A program made the position numbers and the translations under genes. A DNA stretch of 64,000 nt from Vespula vulgaris (taxonomy: Eukaryota; Arthropoda; Insecta; Hymenoptera; Vespidae). Of the stretch, positions 1-13,376 are shown in pieces (within the stretch, counting starts at the first letter, position 1; each line of letters begins with the position of its first letter). The stretch is from assembly GCF_905475345.1 (NCBI RefSeq), contig NC_066594.1, positions 6,371,001 through 6,435,000 of the forward strand, given 5' to 3'. The notes beneath the pieces were generated by a model. It had not been told where the DNA came from. It was given only the letters and a program-made list of their open reading frames with translations, and made no database searches.

Positions 1-24
1 CCTCACCTCGGCAGCCATCTTCAT
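1..24 (-). CDS. Possible first coding exon of a gene running off the left edge
   Basis: On the minus strand an ATG at 24 sits in the ideal insect context CAAAATG and opens M-K-M-A-A-E, followed at once by a consensus donor (GAG|GTGAGG, exon end at about 7). The AAGATGGCTGCC core resembles the YY1/Pho-type element often placed over the start codons of housekeeping genes. Only six residues are visible, so the product cannot be named. If real, this gene would be divergent from Vti1a. It could be chance. Confidence 0.35.
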
Positions 25-898
25 TTTGACTGTTTAATAATGTCTGGATAGAACAACTAAAGTTATATGAATTAAAAAAGAAACGATTGGAACAACATTT
101 AAAAACCGGATCGGAAGAATTGAATATTATTGGTTCGTTACAAGTGACGTGTCAATTGCGTGGCTACATACATACATTACAAATTTACTTCAAACATCAT
201 TACTTTGGCACTTTCAATTTTTCATATGATTTTCTCTCAAAGAAAGTGTATTCTTATTATTTTATAAATATTATCGTTCAATTAACACTTTTTCATTACT
301 TCGTTTGTTATCCGTGATGAAAATTTTGTAAACTTATATGTACATATATATATATGTGTGTGTAGGTATTATAAATTATATACTGTTATAAAATTTGAGG
401 ACGTGTCACCCGGGAGATGGTAGCATGTTAGATCGAAAACGAGTTTATGAAATCGTGTTTCACTTTTTTTATTTTCTTATCCAACATGGAAGTCCAATAT
501 GGAAGTCACTTCTTTCAACCAATCAAATTCGATCTTATATAAAAATTTAATATTCCATTGTTTTTAACTTGAAATTTTATAATTATAAATTGTATTATTT
601 GATAGTTCATTGAAAATAACATTTTTTTTCTCGTGTCTTATTATTGTTTACGTAAAATTTAATAATCAAGAAAATTCGACGAAAACTTTTCATGGGAATT
701 AATTTTATATTACATAATTGTACATGCACGTATTGCGTTAAAAACGATTCGATTTTAATTTTACGAAGTAATTTTTGAAAAAACGTCATTTTGGAAACGA
801 AATTTATTATTTATTGTTAAACGTTCAGAAAGAAAGTGGCGATTCGTATCTTTATCTCTTAATATTTCGTAAGTCTATGTACAAAAACATATTCGAAG
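25..898. promoter_or_regulatory. Intergenic/upstream region of Vti1a
   Basis: No recognised gene. A charged reading frame on the + strand at about 52-145 is open but has no clear splice support and is unlike anything I recognise. At 515-527 there is a CCAAT box (caaccaatcaa) and at 533-543 an AT-rich TATA-like stretch, about 350 bases before the Vti1a start codon. The region probably holds the Vti1a promoter and perhaps that of the minus-strand start exon at the left edge. The transcription start is not resolvable by eye. Confidence 0.3.
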
Positions 899-2131
899 AT
901 GGCGTCGCTCATTGACAACTACGAACAACAATACGCTGTTTTGACAGCTGACATCACTGCAAAAATCGGGAGAATAAGAGTTCAAAGCGGTAGTAAGTAT
1001 ATTTTGTATGTATAGTAACAACGTGTACTTACGTTTTCTGAAAAATTTACATCATATACTTATTTTTATACGTCGGCATTATTAAATAACAATAATCGAT
1101 ATCACATACATGTGACGTAATACACAGGTGAGAAAAGAGCATTTATTCAAGATGTTGATCGGGAAATCGAAGAAGCTCAAGAATTGGTAAGAAAGAAATC
1201 AGTGCATTTTCCTTTTTTTTTCATTTTTTGTTACATATATAAACATTATATGTTAAAATTAATTGAAAAGTAATTTATTTAATATCCTAACCAATCAATT
1301 ATATATCACACAGCAAGAGCATAATTTGAAACAAACAAGAGTTGTTAGCAAAAAAATAATATGAAGATTAAAGAATTAATGAATTCTTATCTTTTGTATT
1401 CATTCCTCAGATATTATATCTTATCTAATGAATTTATTTCTTTATCTCTTCTTTTTCATGATATACCTTATTAGCTATACGCGTGTGATATACATATATT
1501 TCATGCCTTTAAAAAAAATACCAATATAATTCTTTCAATAACTAAAGCGATTATTCATTATATTAATATATATAAGAATACTTTTTTATGATAATTTTAT
1601 GTCTATATATATATATTCTTTAAAATATTATTTATATCACAAAAATGTAGATGCATTGTTATCATTATATCGTCATATTATATATATGATATATGGGCTT
1701 CAATAACTCATTTCACTTCATTTAATTCATTTAGCTTGAGCAAATGGAACTGGAAGTTCGTGGGATGAGTGGAAATGCCCGTGACCGTTTACGTGGTCGT
1801 GTGGAAAGTCATAGGGCGGAATTAAAACGATTAACACAAGAATTTCAGTCAGCAAAAAGACCAAATGAGGATGTTATTGATATAGCTGCAGAAGAGTCAT
1901 GGGAAAGCAATGTAACAGAAGATCAGAAAAAAAGATTATTAGATGCTTCTGACAGAATAGATAGAACTGGAAGAACATTGCAGAACGGTTATCGCATGGT
2001 ATTAGAGACTGAGGAAATTGGTTCGCAAGTTCTAAAAGATTTACATGATCAAAGAGAAACGATACAAAGAGGTCGAGGACGGGTTAGTTATATTATATAT
2101 ACATATATATGTATACATACATATGTATCTG

Positions 2132-2162
<31 letters not shown>

Positions 2163-2423
2163 CGATTTATAAAAACATTATAGTGTTTACATAGTCAATG
2201 GTTCATTATCCTCATAAAAACAAGATTTATAATTTTCATTGTAAATTATATTTACTATTTCTAGTTACGAGACACGGATGCAGAACTAGGACGTGGATCT
2301 CGTTTATTAACAGGGATGATCGTACGAAGTCTTCAACAAAGATTAATTTTAGCAGTAGTAGCTTTAGTATTAATAATAGTCATGTGTTTTGTGGTGTATT
2401 ATAGCTTTAAGTCTAAAAGTTAA
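899..2423 (+). CDS. Vti1a: Vesicle transport through interaction with t-SNAREs 1A (Qb-SNARE)
   Basis: Four coding exons, 899-992, 1128-1186, 1735-2082 and 2265-2423, join in frame to 219 residues, close to the usual length of about 217 for the family. The N-terminal part is the helical Vti1 domain (Y-E-Q-Q-Y-A-V-L-T-A, then E-E-A-Q-E-L-L-E-Q-M-E-L-E-V). The SNARE helix spans roughly residues 125-190, with T-E-E-I-G and L-R-D-T-D-A-E-L-G. A single C-terminal membrane anchor (LILAVVALVLIIVMCFVVYY) ends the protein. Family knowledge: Vti1a is a Qb-SNARE of Golgi, TGN and early endosome fusion that pairs with syntaxin-6/16 and VAMP4-type partners. All introns are GT-AG. A poly(A) signal AATAAA lies at 2808-2813. 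The start codon is embedded in GAAGATGGCG. Vti1b is the alternative, but the C-terminal half matches Vti1a better. Confidence 0.93.
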
Positions 2424-3129
2424 AAAAAGAAACAAAAAGCAAATATAGAGCTTTGTGTTCAACGGATCGATTGTAAGACATATATATATATATATAATTA
2501 GTAAATTTGCGATATTATTTTTACCAAATGCAACACAATTGTTAGGTAATAATTAAATTATAAAAATTACGCACGCGCGTGCGCGCGTGGAATGTCGTCT
2601 TAACGTAATTTCAATTTTTCACCTTGCTTATAATATTTTGCGCGTAATTGTTACTTGATATTGTATCAATAGTAAATTATATATCTCAGAATTTCTTATA
2701 TTATGAATGTATACAATAACAAAAAAAGTTCCAACAATATCTTCAGGTCGAGCATTTCCAAAGTTAAACAACAGTTCGAGATAGGCACTTCAGGCACATT
2801 ATCGTGAAATAAAATGGGGAAAGATTTTTTTTTTGTTTATCTACGATTAACTCTATTATATCATAGCAACGTGAGTGATGACTAATTCATGGAAATTTTT
2901 GATAACACTGTGATTACTATTAAGTTAATTATTTTTCACTCTCTATAACTTATTGCTTATTTTAGAAATCGTTCAACTTTATCACATTCCAATGAGCTGA
3001 TCGAAGTCATAACTTATCTTTTATTTTTCGTCCTAATCTACAATAATAATGTATTTAATTCTTCTATGTTTTCTTCTAAAGTGTTACATTACTAGAATAT
3101 ATATATATATATATACATACATACATACA

Positions 3130-3175
<46 letters not shown>

Positions 3176-3372
3176 CATGAAATTTTAACTTTTAAAACAA
3201 AATATACTTATAAAAACAAAATTCTTGTTTCTTGAAAAAAAGAAATCGGTGAGAGAATATGACGACAATACAAATATAAAGCAATGACGCATCATATAAC
3301 ATTGTCAGCACTCATTAACAAACTTGACAAAAAAGACACTATTAAATAGAGATAGAGATAGAGATAGTGAGT

Positions 3373-3409
<37 letters not shown>

Positions 3410-3629
3410 ACTAGGCGCGCCTAATAATATAACACATTTTATTAGATATAATATTATCAAGTACCTCAATAACTTAAACGGTGCTTCTTCTGCGACGCTC
3501 TATATATCTGTGAAAATGATTCATAATAAAAGTATTAAGACTTTAAGGAATATTTGAGACGGTAGATCTGAATTTATTGGAGAAACGTTTCAATTGTTCG
3601 TTCAACGAAGACACTGACTTTCAATCCGA
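2424..3629. other. Vti1a 3' flank and convergent gap to ACSL
   Basis: No coding exon seen. The stretch holds the probable Vti1a 3' UTR, a CG/GC alternating tract at 2570-2588, TA and CATA microsatellites at 3096-3176 and a GATA/GA tract at about 3346-3406. On the minus strand AATAAA lies at 3573-3578, 52 bases past the ACSL stop, and is the likely ACSL poly(A) signal. Vti1a and ACSL are therefore tail to tail. Confidence 0.5.
3096..3176. repeat. TA/CATA microsatellite
   Basis: A CATA tetranucleotide run flanked on both sides by TA runs, in the Vti1a-ACSL intergenic gap. Confidence 0.9.
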
Positions 3630-3875
3630 TCAGTCCAGTTGTTGATAAAGATCTTCTATTTGGGGCTTGAAGTACGCTTTTAATTGAGGCCTTTTTGTTT
3701 TTAACGTTGGCGTGAGAAGCCCATTTTGCACAGAAAATGGATCCGGATGTAAATAAATGTCTTTAACCTATTTTTAAAAAAAATAATCATATGGATCACT
3801 TTGGTCTTTTTTTATTTAGGACTCTAAAGAAAACGCAAAAAGTGTTATCCTGAACAAATATTGTTGTATATAAAT

Positions 3876-3933
<58 letters not shown>

Positions 3934-4940
3934 GTAAAAAATCATAACAAAATTTGCAAGGGAATGTTTTAAAAAGTGTATTATTTCAATGACTCACCTG
4001 TTCGAAGGACTTTAAACCTAATTCTTTTCCCCACGTGTGCATATCAAACAAGATCAACCTCTTGACTTCTGGATTTGCACAAAGAACGCTTAATGTGCCG
4101 GGTATACCATTTTCCACGGCCCAACATTTAATTACATCTACGTCTGGTACAACTATGCCTACGATGCACGATTTTAAAGATTCTCCATGGACGAATACTT
4201 GATGTACGTATTGACTACGTAAATAGGCATTTTCGATTTTTTCAGGAACGATATATTCCCCTTGGGACAATTTAAAAATATGTTTCTTCCGATCGATTAT
4301 TTTCAACGTGCCATTCTGAAAAAGGAAACAAAAAAAGAAAAACAAAAACAAAAGAAAAGAAAGATAATAATAATCGGATATAAAGATAGATATGAAGTAT
4401 TATATTTCGCGATTTGGATTACTTGAAACTTGAATCCTTACGGGTAACCACATGCCAACGTCTCCTGTGTGATGCCATCCAAGTTCATCGACTACCTCAG
4501 CTGTTTTTTCTGGATCCTTGAAATACCCTACAAACACGTTAGTGCCCTTAACGCACACCTCGCCTTGATTGTTGATAGCATAGTATTCCATTTCTGGTAC
4601 GTCTACTAGTTTAATGCAGCAACAGGCTACTGGTGGTCCCACGTGTTCTGGTACATGATCACCCTTAGAGTTTAAAAGCATATATTTCATCAATTATTAA
4701 TTGCAAATTATTAAATGTTAGACAACTTTAATTATTGAGCCAGTGTTTCCGTTTATCATCATCCGTTTATACTATATACGCGTCCATGTGTGTGTATATA
4801 TATATATATAAGATTATTTTAAGATTTATGTGAAATTAATCGCGATTTCGATTGAATACGACATTTAAAACATTTACATTTGTCCATGCGATAAAAGCAA
4901 AAGAAAGAGAGAGAGAAAGAGAGTGAATGAGAATGAGAAG

Positions 4941-4994
<54 letters not shown>

Positions 4995-5383
4995 GAGAGA
5001 AAGAGATCGTTATTAACGTATTTACGTTTGCTATAACGTATGCATCACTACACTTTCATCCAATGAATCCGCACAAGGTACTTTAACAGCGTTGTATTAC
5101 CGGCTGATACAGCTGTCCGACTACTATATTGATCCTCAAAGGTTTGCCAAAAATAGTGCTCGCGTGTATGTCACTTGATTATTTGTCAGCTCTCTCTATT
5201 CGAATAGTCTGGTCATGTTGTTGCGAAGAGACGGTCTGACGACGTTCTGTCGATTAAACAAATTTTTCTTCTTTCTATATGAGTAATATGTATATATATA
5301 TATATATTTAAAAAAAATAGAGAAGAAAGAGAAAGCGTGAGATTATCTATATATCTATATACGTGTGTATATATATATATATT

Positions 5384-5419
<36 letters not shown>

Positions 5420-5846
5420 CACATATACGGTGATACATTTAGAAATTTATCTGCATGCATTAAGAAAAAAAAATAAAATAAATAAATAAAAAAATAAAAA
5501 AAAAAAGAAAGAAAGAAAGAAAGAGATACAACGTCGAGAAGCATATAAAATCGTGTTCTCCCCTCTGTGCGATATCAACTTCCGCGTGCTTCATTTTTTT
5601 AATGTGATTAAAGAGCGTACCGTGGCGAGTATTAAAGTTGACGTGTGCACGAGAGGTTTATTTGCGGCGCGTTTATTGACCGTCTCGTTTGAGTCATAAG
5701 CGCCTACTTCAAAATTAAAACACGCCTCGTTGAAATGACTTCAGCCGAATATCTCTAATCTCAATAATGAAATATGTTTCAAGAAGTAGATTGACAGTAT
5801 TGGTAAGAGAGAAAGAGAAAGAAAGAGAGAGAGAGAGAGAGAAGGG

Positions 5847-5877
<31 letters not shown>

Positions 5878-7255
5878 AAGAGAGGGAGAGAGAGAGAGAG
5901 ACAGAAAGAGAGAGAAAATCACGAGTTTCAAAAAGATATTTTCAAAACAAGTTAAAATCTAAAGAAACGATCTCGCCAATGAAAAAGAAAGAGAAAGAAA
6001 AAATAGAAAGAATAAGAAAAAAAAAAGAAAGAAATTCGACGATAGAGACAACAGAAAAAAAAGGGGAAAGAGTCCAATAAGATTTTCAAAATATGTTAAA
6101 AACCTAAAGAGCGACTTTGCCAACAAAAAAGAAAAAGAAAAAGAAAAAAAGTACGATTCGACGATGGAAGGAGAAAAAAAAAACACATGAAAAAAATAAA
6201 AAAAAAAGAAGAAGAAGAAGAAGAATTAGTCCGAAACGTCCGATCGAAATTTAGTGGTTCTCCTTGCAACGAAAGAAGTGCGGTCATTATTTTGATTTTA
6301 ATGAGTTACCGTTTGTCGAATAGAAAGATTCAGTAACTGCTGAAAATAACAGAGAAGAACCACCGAGAAGAGATGAACGCGTTTCTTTTGTTACATCAAG
6401 TAAATAACATATCTCGGCTCGTTCTTTTCGTAATTACGTAAGAAGAGTGGTTCTTGTTTTTGTTTTTTTTTTTTTTTCTACAGGCCCACTCTCCGTAGAG
6501 ATCTCCAAAAGGATCATCGATCTGTATACATTTCGAACCTGTATAGTGAGAGTGATCGGTGCGCAACATTCAGTTTGACCATATCCCTCGACGACGAGAC
6601 AACCAAGGGCACACCTTGTAAAGGTGAGGACATTACCAGCCAATGGCGCGGAACCCACTAACATCAGTCTCAGTCTGCCACCCATAGATTCTTGTATCTT
6701 CTTGAATACCAACTTATCCCATACGCCATTGTTCCTTACTATACTCTTCTTGATCTCTCTTTCTTTCGAGCGCATCCCAATATTGAATATCATTCTCCTG
6801 AAGAACGAACCCTGAAGTTCCGATTGGACCTGAGAAAAATAATATGTTTAAACGAAAAGCTGTCGTACATCAGTCAGAATGTTCTATATTTAGAGAAGCA
6901 CGAGGTGTGTCTTCCGACTCTAAGTTATATCTATCTATTTATGCGTCTGTGTATGTATGTATGTATGTATGTATGTATGTATGTATGTATGTATGTTCTT
7001 TGGCAAACGACGAAACCGGCACGTCTGTCGTGTTCGCTTCTACGGCGATATCGATTCGACTGTTAAATGGCTTAAACTCGTGAAACTGTCATCGTGAAGG
7101 CCTATACTGCGAGGTATTACCGATTATCGATTACGACTTCAACAAAGCGGATATGTCGTCGTTTTCTTCAAGCTTCGTAATGTGGATCTAACGCTAATAT
7201 TTTTTATTTGTAGAAAATCCTTGATCGAGTGTTTGATAATGCATGCGCGCGTGTG

Positions 7256-7295
<40 letters not shown>

Positions 7296-7815
7296 TTTAT
7301 TGTATGTGTGCGTAATATTTCTCACGAAGCCGTAAAAACGTAGCCAAGTTCAATTTCCTCTGTTTTCGTAGCTCGTGTGCAAGTCACGTTGTATAATATT
7401 TGTTCAAAAATCAACTTTCTTCTATGTTTATATATTCCTTTTGATTAAGATATGATCATAAATTATACGTAATATTTCTTATTCTAAACGAATGACCAAC
7501 GAGGAGTCAAAATGATAAGTGAAGTTACATATATACCGTGCTAAATGATGAATTATATTCTTTGTCATATAAATGAGGAACTGGTAACGTAAGATTATCG
7601 TATTCACTTTCTTTACAACCTAGGAATTTGTAAACTCTCCCACGTAAAACCGCGTACAGAATCTAAATATTAACTCGGAGAACTAATTCCTGAAATATTT
7701 GAACAGTAAGAGCTCTATTCTAAATCGACGATACGTCGGCCTTCGAATTTACCGGAAATAATCGTCGCGTATCAACATTATACGAGAATAAGTTTTCATG
7801 CTTTATTATGACCCC

Positions 7816-7849
<34 letters not shown>

Positions 7850-9717
7850 CACGTGAGATTAACATACAAAACTCGTGCTTTATCATAAACGAATTCCATT
7901 GAATGAAAGCTTCCAAGGTTACTCGGATGACGTGTCGTAATTTTCTTTCCACCTGTCGTGCCCGTGTGTGCCGAGCGCGTGTTTTACGCCCTGCAATTGC
8001 CATTGGCACGTCGAAAGATATTGCGCAGCACCGACTGAAAAATGACGGAAGAACGATACAAATCGTATCCGTCCTACGGTAATGATCCATTTTTAATATT
8101 GTCTGAAAGATATTTTTGTGGTATCTTTTCGGGAGCGAGGTTACGTCGTTCGTTACGTCGTTCCTAATGCTAACTGCCAAGGATTAAGGATAGCTAATCC
8201 AATATATTAATGAATTAAAAAAAAAATTGACAAGTGGAAGCCATGAAGGAGAGAAAAAAAAGGAAGAAGAAGAAAACAAAGAATAACAAACAAATCTCAC
8301 TTCGATTACTCACTTTGTCGTACATGCGATTTAACAGCCTAGGTACTGCCGGCATTACGGTGGGTTTTAAAGCTTTCATATCGTCCGATAACCTCTTGAT
8401 ATCACCGCTATAGAAACCGACTGATCCTCCAACCATATATAAACCATTTTCGCAACAACGTTCCAACATATGTGCAAGCGGTAAGAAGCTGATCATGGTG
8501 TCTTTGCTGGTCGGTTTGTGATCACCCAATTGTAAGAGGACCGCGCATACGCCAGACATAACGTTTTGATGCGTCAACATCACTCCTTTTGGATGGCCCG
8601 TCGTCCCGGAAGTATAACAAATCGTACAAAGGTCCGTCACCCTTGGTGGTACTTCAGGTTGATTCTTCTGTGCACCGAGTCGTTCGACATCCTCGAACTT
8701 TAAAAGTTCCACCCCACGATTCTTCGCTCTTTGATTTGTCGCCGGTCTCGTTTCTTTAATGACGATTAACTTTCTTAAACATCTGTCCAAATATAATTCG
8801 ATCCTTGTTAGAAGGAATTTGTGAAGGGAAAACAAAAAACTTGCTATATATAATTCGTGCAATGATAAAACAAAAAGATATATATATATAATATATAATA
8901 ACAAAAAATATATATATAAAATATATATATATATATACGTACACACACCCACACATTCTAAATATATTCCAACAATATTAATTTATTGTGATAAATACCT
9001 GGGAGCTTTGTCGAGAAGTAAGTTACATTTTTTATCATCCTCGCAAACTACTATACTGATATCAGCCTGGTTGATAATGTATGCACACGCATCCGGTCCA
9101 AGTGTGTCGTAAAGCGGTACGATGACCAAGGAATACGTGTAACATGCTTGTTCCGTCAGGATCCACTCAGGACAATTTTGACTATATAAGCCCACCAATG
9201 TGTGCTGACCAGGGACCAATCCCAAGGATACGAGACCGGAACCGAAGTTCTTTGCCCTGAGGAGAGTCTCGTTGTAGTGAATCCATTGGTAAGGTTTGTT
9301 GGGTCCATCTCGCCAGCCAAGACACGGACCGTTGTCTGCGCATCACAAAGAAGTGCCAAGATTACTTCTTACTCGTAGATTCATAGATGATAGAGTTAGT
9401 GAGAGAAAGAGAGAGAGTAATTGCCAGGTCCCGAGAAACGTTCGAGGCTAGACTTTGTGGGAACGCAAGAATTTAAATTGTCACGCGACGCATTGCCTGA
9501 CAAACATCTGTTCTGGCAAGAATTTGAGTGTACGGTTTCATTAAAGCGTGCACGAACAATTATGATCTTTGTTGCCGATGGGAATTATTCGTCGAGGGAG
9601 AAAGCCAATAATAAAATTTTCATCATCGGCTAGGCCGTGATTCGGCGACACTAAAATGTTATGTTGTTTTCGAAACGACAGGTGGTCCATATAATATCTT
9701 GCTAGTGGGCGTGAATC

Positions 9718-9760
<43 letters not shown>

Positions 9761-10657
9761 CTATTTATCTTTCTAAATTTTGTTCTATGTAAAAATAAAA
9801 ACGATTAAAAATAGATAGTTATTCTCGCAAAGGTCATCAAATCATTTTCAAGATATGACAAAAATCGAAGGTTGCGCGATAAGAGATGAAAGAATTGCAT
9901 TAGAGATAAAGATAATTGCAGTTAAAGGATACTAAAATCCCAATCGCTTCGCGCTTGTTTACAAGATTTAATGCGCGACTGTCGTAGGTTGCCAAATGAC
10001 ATTCACAACCGCGTGGGACACGAGAGAGAGAGAGAGAGAGAGAGAGATATCGATCATTTTAATTGCACTCGAAGAGATCTTCTCACGACGATATCGACGG
10101 CACAGAGTTGTCTATAGATTTAAATAAACAATCGACGCGACTCTTTGAATCTATTCGCTGACAGCTTCCTGTTAACTTACTGGACTCTTTGGCACCTCTC
10201 CGAAAGCCTTCGTAAAGCGTCCTGGTGTCCTCGTGAATGTAACTTACGAACTTGCCTTCCTTGCTGTCCTTGTAGAACCGCGAGACTCTTATCAAATCGG
10301 TACCCTGTAAAACGTCCAAGAGAATTCTCTTGACATATTCTCAAAAACTCCTGGGTGTACCGGTTTTTGTTATATAATGAAATGGCAAGTGCAACACTAA
10401 ATTTAGCAACCGTGCGTGGTTAGCACCGCACAGCCGTGGAGAGAACACTATCGATTTCGAGGATTTAAAAAGAAATTTGATAAAGGAATAAATCGAACGT
10501 TTGGATTTTCTTTCGACTTTCACCAATCTCGTGTGACGAATTATTTCAAGAAAATTCGATAAAATTCAATCTTGTATTAAGACCCAAATGAGACAGAGCA
10601 AGATGCCAAAGTCATGCATACATCATACATACATACATGCATACACACATACATACA

Positions 10658-10694
<37 letters not shown>

Positions 10695-11650
10695 GGGAAG
10701 AAAAAAAAAAGAACAAGACATAAAAAAAAAATCTCTGCAACGGGAAGAGACACTACACCTTGAAGGTATCAGATTGCTCGTTGAGGTCGATCGGCGCGCG
10801 GATCGGCTCGTGAAAAAACCAGCCCGACGATGGCATAATTTTTTGTACCGCACACGGACGGATGTTTAATTGGGCAATGCGTGTACGGACGCGTATTTAC
10901 GCACGCCGTGGAATACGCGTCTATCGCTATTCCAATATCTTCAGATTTCAAAAGGAATACATTAAAAAAGGAGTTTAAGATAAAGTTTTAAATAAAAGCG
11001 AACACGCACTGATCGTAGAGATTCGATACGAACGAGCCAAACGCTCCGGTGACGAGACGAACGGGCCGATACGCCCGCGATTACTGATTCTTCACTAGCG
11101 TTTTCGAGAGACCAAATTTTGGCATTAAAGATGTTTGTCACGAGGTGATGCTACCGAACTTCTTTCGACCGTTCGCTAACTAAGACGAGTAGAGAACTCT
11201 AGTTTTCAACAGTTTGACTCTCTCATACGTGCCACGACGCGCGCACGGCCTATTCTCTATCTGCAAACTACTCTCGACTATATTTAAATATAGTGTCCCG
11301 TTGATGTAGAAAGAGAGAAAGAGAGAGAAGAGAGAGAAGAGTGCGTCGTTCTCAACAAACATCAGACTCGTTGGATCATCGTCTCGATCGATGATACCGA
11401 TCGGTTGACGCTATATTGTCCATTCTTGATTTTCTTCTTCTTTTTCTTCTTCTTCTTCATCATCATCATCTTCATCATCATCATCATTATCATGATCATT
11501 TTCATTTTCTTCTTTCTTGCCTGTTAATTAATCCGTCATTATTATTTCATTGAAGATAGAAGTATCCCTACGAGATACGTTTAGATATTACGATTGATAT
11601 CCTTCTTGATGAAACAGTTCGATCGCAAACTTTTTTATCTCGAGAAAGAG

Positions 11651-11701
<51 letters not shown>

Positions 11702-12407
11702 GAGAAAGAGAGAGAGAGAGAGAAAGTGAGAGAGAAAAAGAAAATAACGTTCTAGTATAAGATAAGAGAGAAAAGTGATCAACGCACGACTGGCGCATCT
11801 CTTCGTGACTAAAATGATTATTTCATAGTAAAAATCGTGCATTTTTAAGAAGATAAATAAAATCGGTACCATCATCAAGGATCATGTATGTACGTATGTT
11901 GTATACGTTTATCCAGTGAATAAAGTAATTCACCGCTGCTCTATTATCTCATTTTACTGTTAAGGCGATAAGACACCCAGTTGATTTATTGGACATTGGA
12001 CATTCGCCGAACATCTTTTAGTCGTTTGTCAAGGTATAGTAGACATGAGGAGAGATACGCGATGAATTACTGGAGAAACGGGATAAATATTATATATGCA
12101 TCCATGATCGTCTCTTTTGAAGTAAAAAAATTATTAGATTTAAAGAAAAATCTATATGTATGATAGATAGAAATGTAGACACGTATATCTGTTTACATAT
12201 CATCAATATATTATATATTTCAATGCATTTGTATATTTTTCTTACCGGAAGTAAAGTGCTTTGAGCAGAGAGTGGCCACAATGGTTTTTCCGGTTTAGGT
12301 CTTGTGGCATAATACGCTGCTACACCAGTGATTACGAGAGCTCCTGCACCGCTCAGATACGGAATGTAATCCTCGAAGTTCGACTGTAACACTTGGTTTA
12401 AAATCAT
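3630..12407 (-). CDS. Acsl: Long-chain-fatty-acid--CoA ligase, ACSL1/5/6 type
   Basis: Eight coding exons in coding order: 12407-12246, 10304-10181, 9335-8999, 8782-8314, 6829-6539, 4663-4442, 4315-3998 and 3767-3630. They join in frame to 686 residues; vertebrate ACSL1 is about 699. The enzyme activates long-chain fatty acids to acyl-CoA using ATP. A single N-terminal membrane segment (about residues 13-35, before the Y-A-T-R-P-K-P sequence typical of ACSL1/5/6) anchors it to ER or outer mitochondrial membrane. The AMP-binding signature YTSGTTGHPKG is at 264-274, YGQTE at 447-451 and HTGD at 526-529, followed by NGTLKIIDRKKHIFKL. The C-terminus carries the lysine motif region (LLTPTLKTKRPQL). 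All key motifs are intact. The first coding exon is preceded by an acceptor at 12413-12415, so at least one non-coding 5' exon exists upstream. Similarity is clearly to ACSL1/5/6 rather than ACSL3/4 or bubblegum types. Confidence 0.95.
4893..5004. repeat. GA microsatellite in ACSL intron
   Basis: An imperfect (GA)n tract, the longest pure part at about 4944-4990. It is one of many GA/CT tracts in this window; a second long one lies at 5802-5920. Confidence 0.9.
6948..6996. repeat. TATG microsatellite in ACSL intron
   Basis: About twelve tandem TATG units just upstream, in gene orientation, of the ACSL exon at 6539-6829. Confidence 0.9.
10633..10687. repeat. CATA microsatellite in ACSL intron
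   Basis: A run of tandem CATA units between ACSL coding exons 1 and 2. Confidence 0.85.
11278..11293. promoter_or_regulatory. 16-bp palindromic TATA-like element in ACSL first coding intron
   Basis: CTATATTTAAATATAG is a perfect palindrome set in a locally GC-richer, CpG-containing stretch (about 10860-11300) inside the first coding intron. Read on the minus strand it could serve as the TATA element of an alternative ACSL promoter, but no spliced first exon could be traced from it. Confidence 0.25.
11649..11735. repeat. GATA/GA compound microsatellite
   Basis: About thirteen GATA units run directly into a (GA)n tract in the first coding intron of ACSL. Confidence 0.9.
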
Positions 12408-13329
12408 TTGAACTACATAAAGAACTTTATTTTTCTTTTTTTTTTTTTAATTATCCAGCATATATATATATACATACGCATAAAATATATTATATATATA
12501 ATATATACATTATTATAATAACATTATTATAATATATATCATACATATAATTATAATATATATATTTTTTTATCGTATATAAAACAGATTTACTTGTTTA
12601 AAATTGCGCAAGCGCAAAATGAATACATCAAACGATAGATCTGCGATATGGAGTATCGAAATTTGAAAAAAGTAGAGACATTGTTTATATCACGTTATAA
12701 TGTAAAGCAACGATAATCCTTTGTACGAGCTATTATCACTTTCTATCGTCATCAAGGTCGTTTGGTTTAAGAGAGTAATAAGGAACGTCGATCAATAAGA
12801 CGATATGATAAACAAACACTCGTATCGGATGACAACAATTGTTCGTAGCTTATTTCTTCGTCGTATCGGCGCAATATTACGGCGCATAACAAAGGACGAC
12901 CCCGGAGCTAAATATTACACGGTTTCGCGATAGCTAAATTAGATAACACTGAGATACATGAGAAGGAAGGATCAACGAACGACACGCGAACACAATATTC
13001 AACGACAAAGAGCTAACTTAACGAGCTTTATGATTACTTTACTACACGTGTTAACACGCGCCTACAAGATACTAGGCGTGAGAATTTGTCACCTTCTTAT
13101 TTAGAAGACGTATCTTTTATTCGTTTCAACTATAATATATACTCACTGACGAACGTAGTTATCGTACTAGTTCACTGTACGTATTAGGTGGAACAAAAAC
13201 AATCTTGCTCGTATTCACGTCGAAATAAACTGCGCGTCCGCACTAACGAACGATATCTCTTTACGTGTGTGTGTATGTATGTACGTATGTATGTGTGTGT
13301 GTCTGTCTTTCTCTCTTTCTCTTTCTCTA

Positions 13330-13376
<47 letters not shown>

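Noticed and set aside
87..317. A 76-codon + strand frame with a charged start near the left edge
   Set aside because: Only the first 30 codons look protein-like; the rest is AT-rich noise, no splice sites fit, and it overlaps the likely 5' region of a minus-strand gene.
5767..5955. Arg/Glu-rich frames at GA tracts (also near 3375, 13184, 22620, 45800, 59521)
   Set aside because: Artifacts of (GA)n or (CT)n microsatellites.
7806..8180. A 124-codon minus-strand frame in an ACSL intron
   Set aside because: No homology recognised and it starts and ends in microsatellites; neighbouring ACSL exons join in frame without it.
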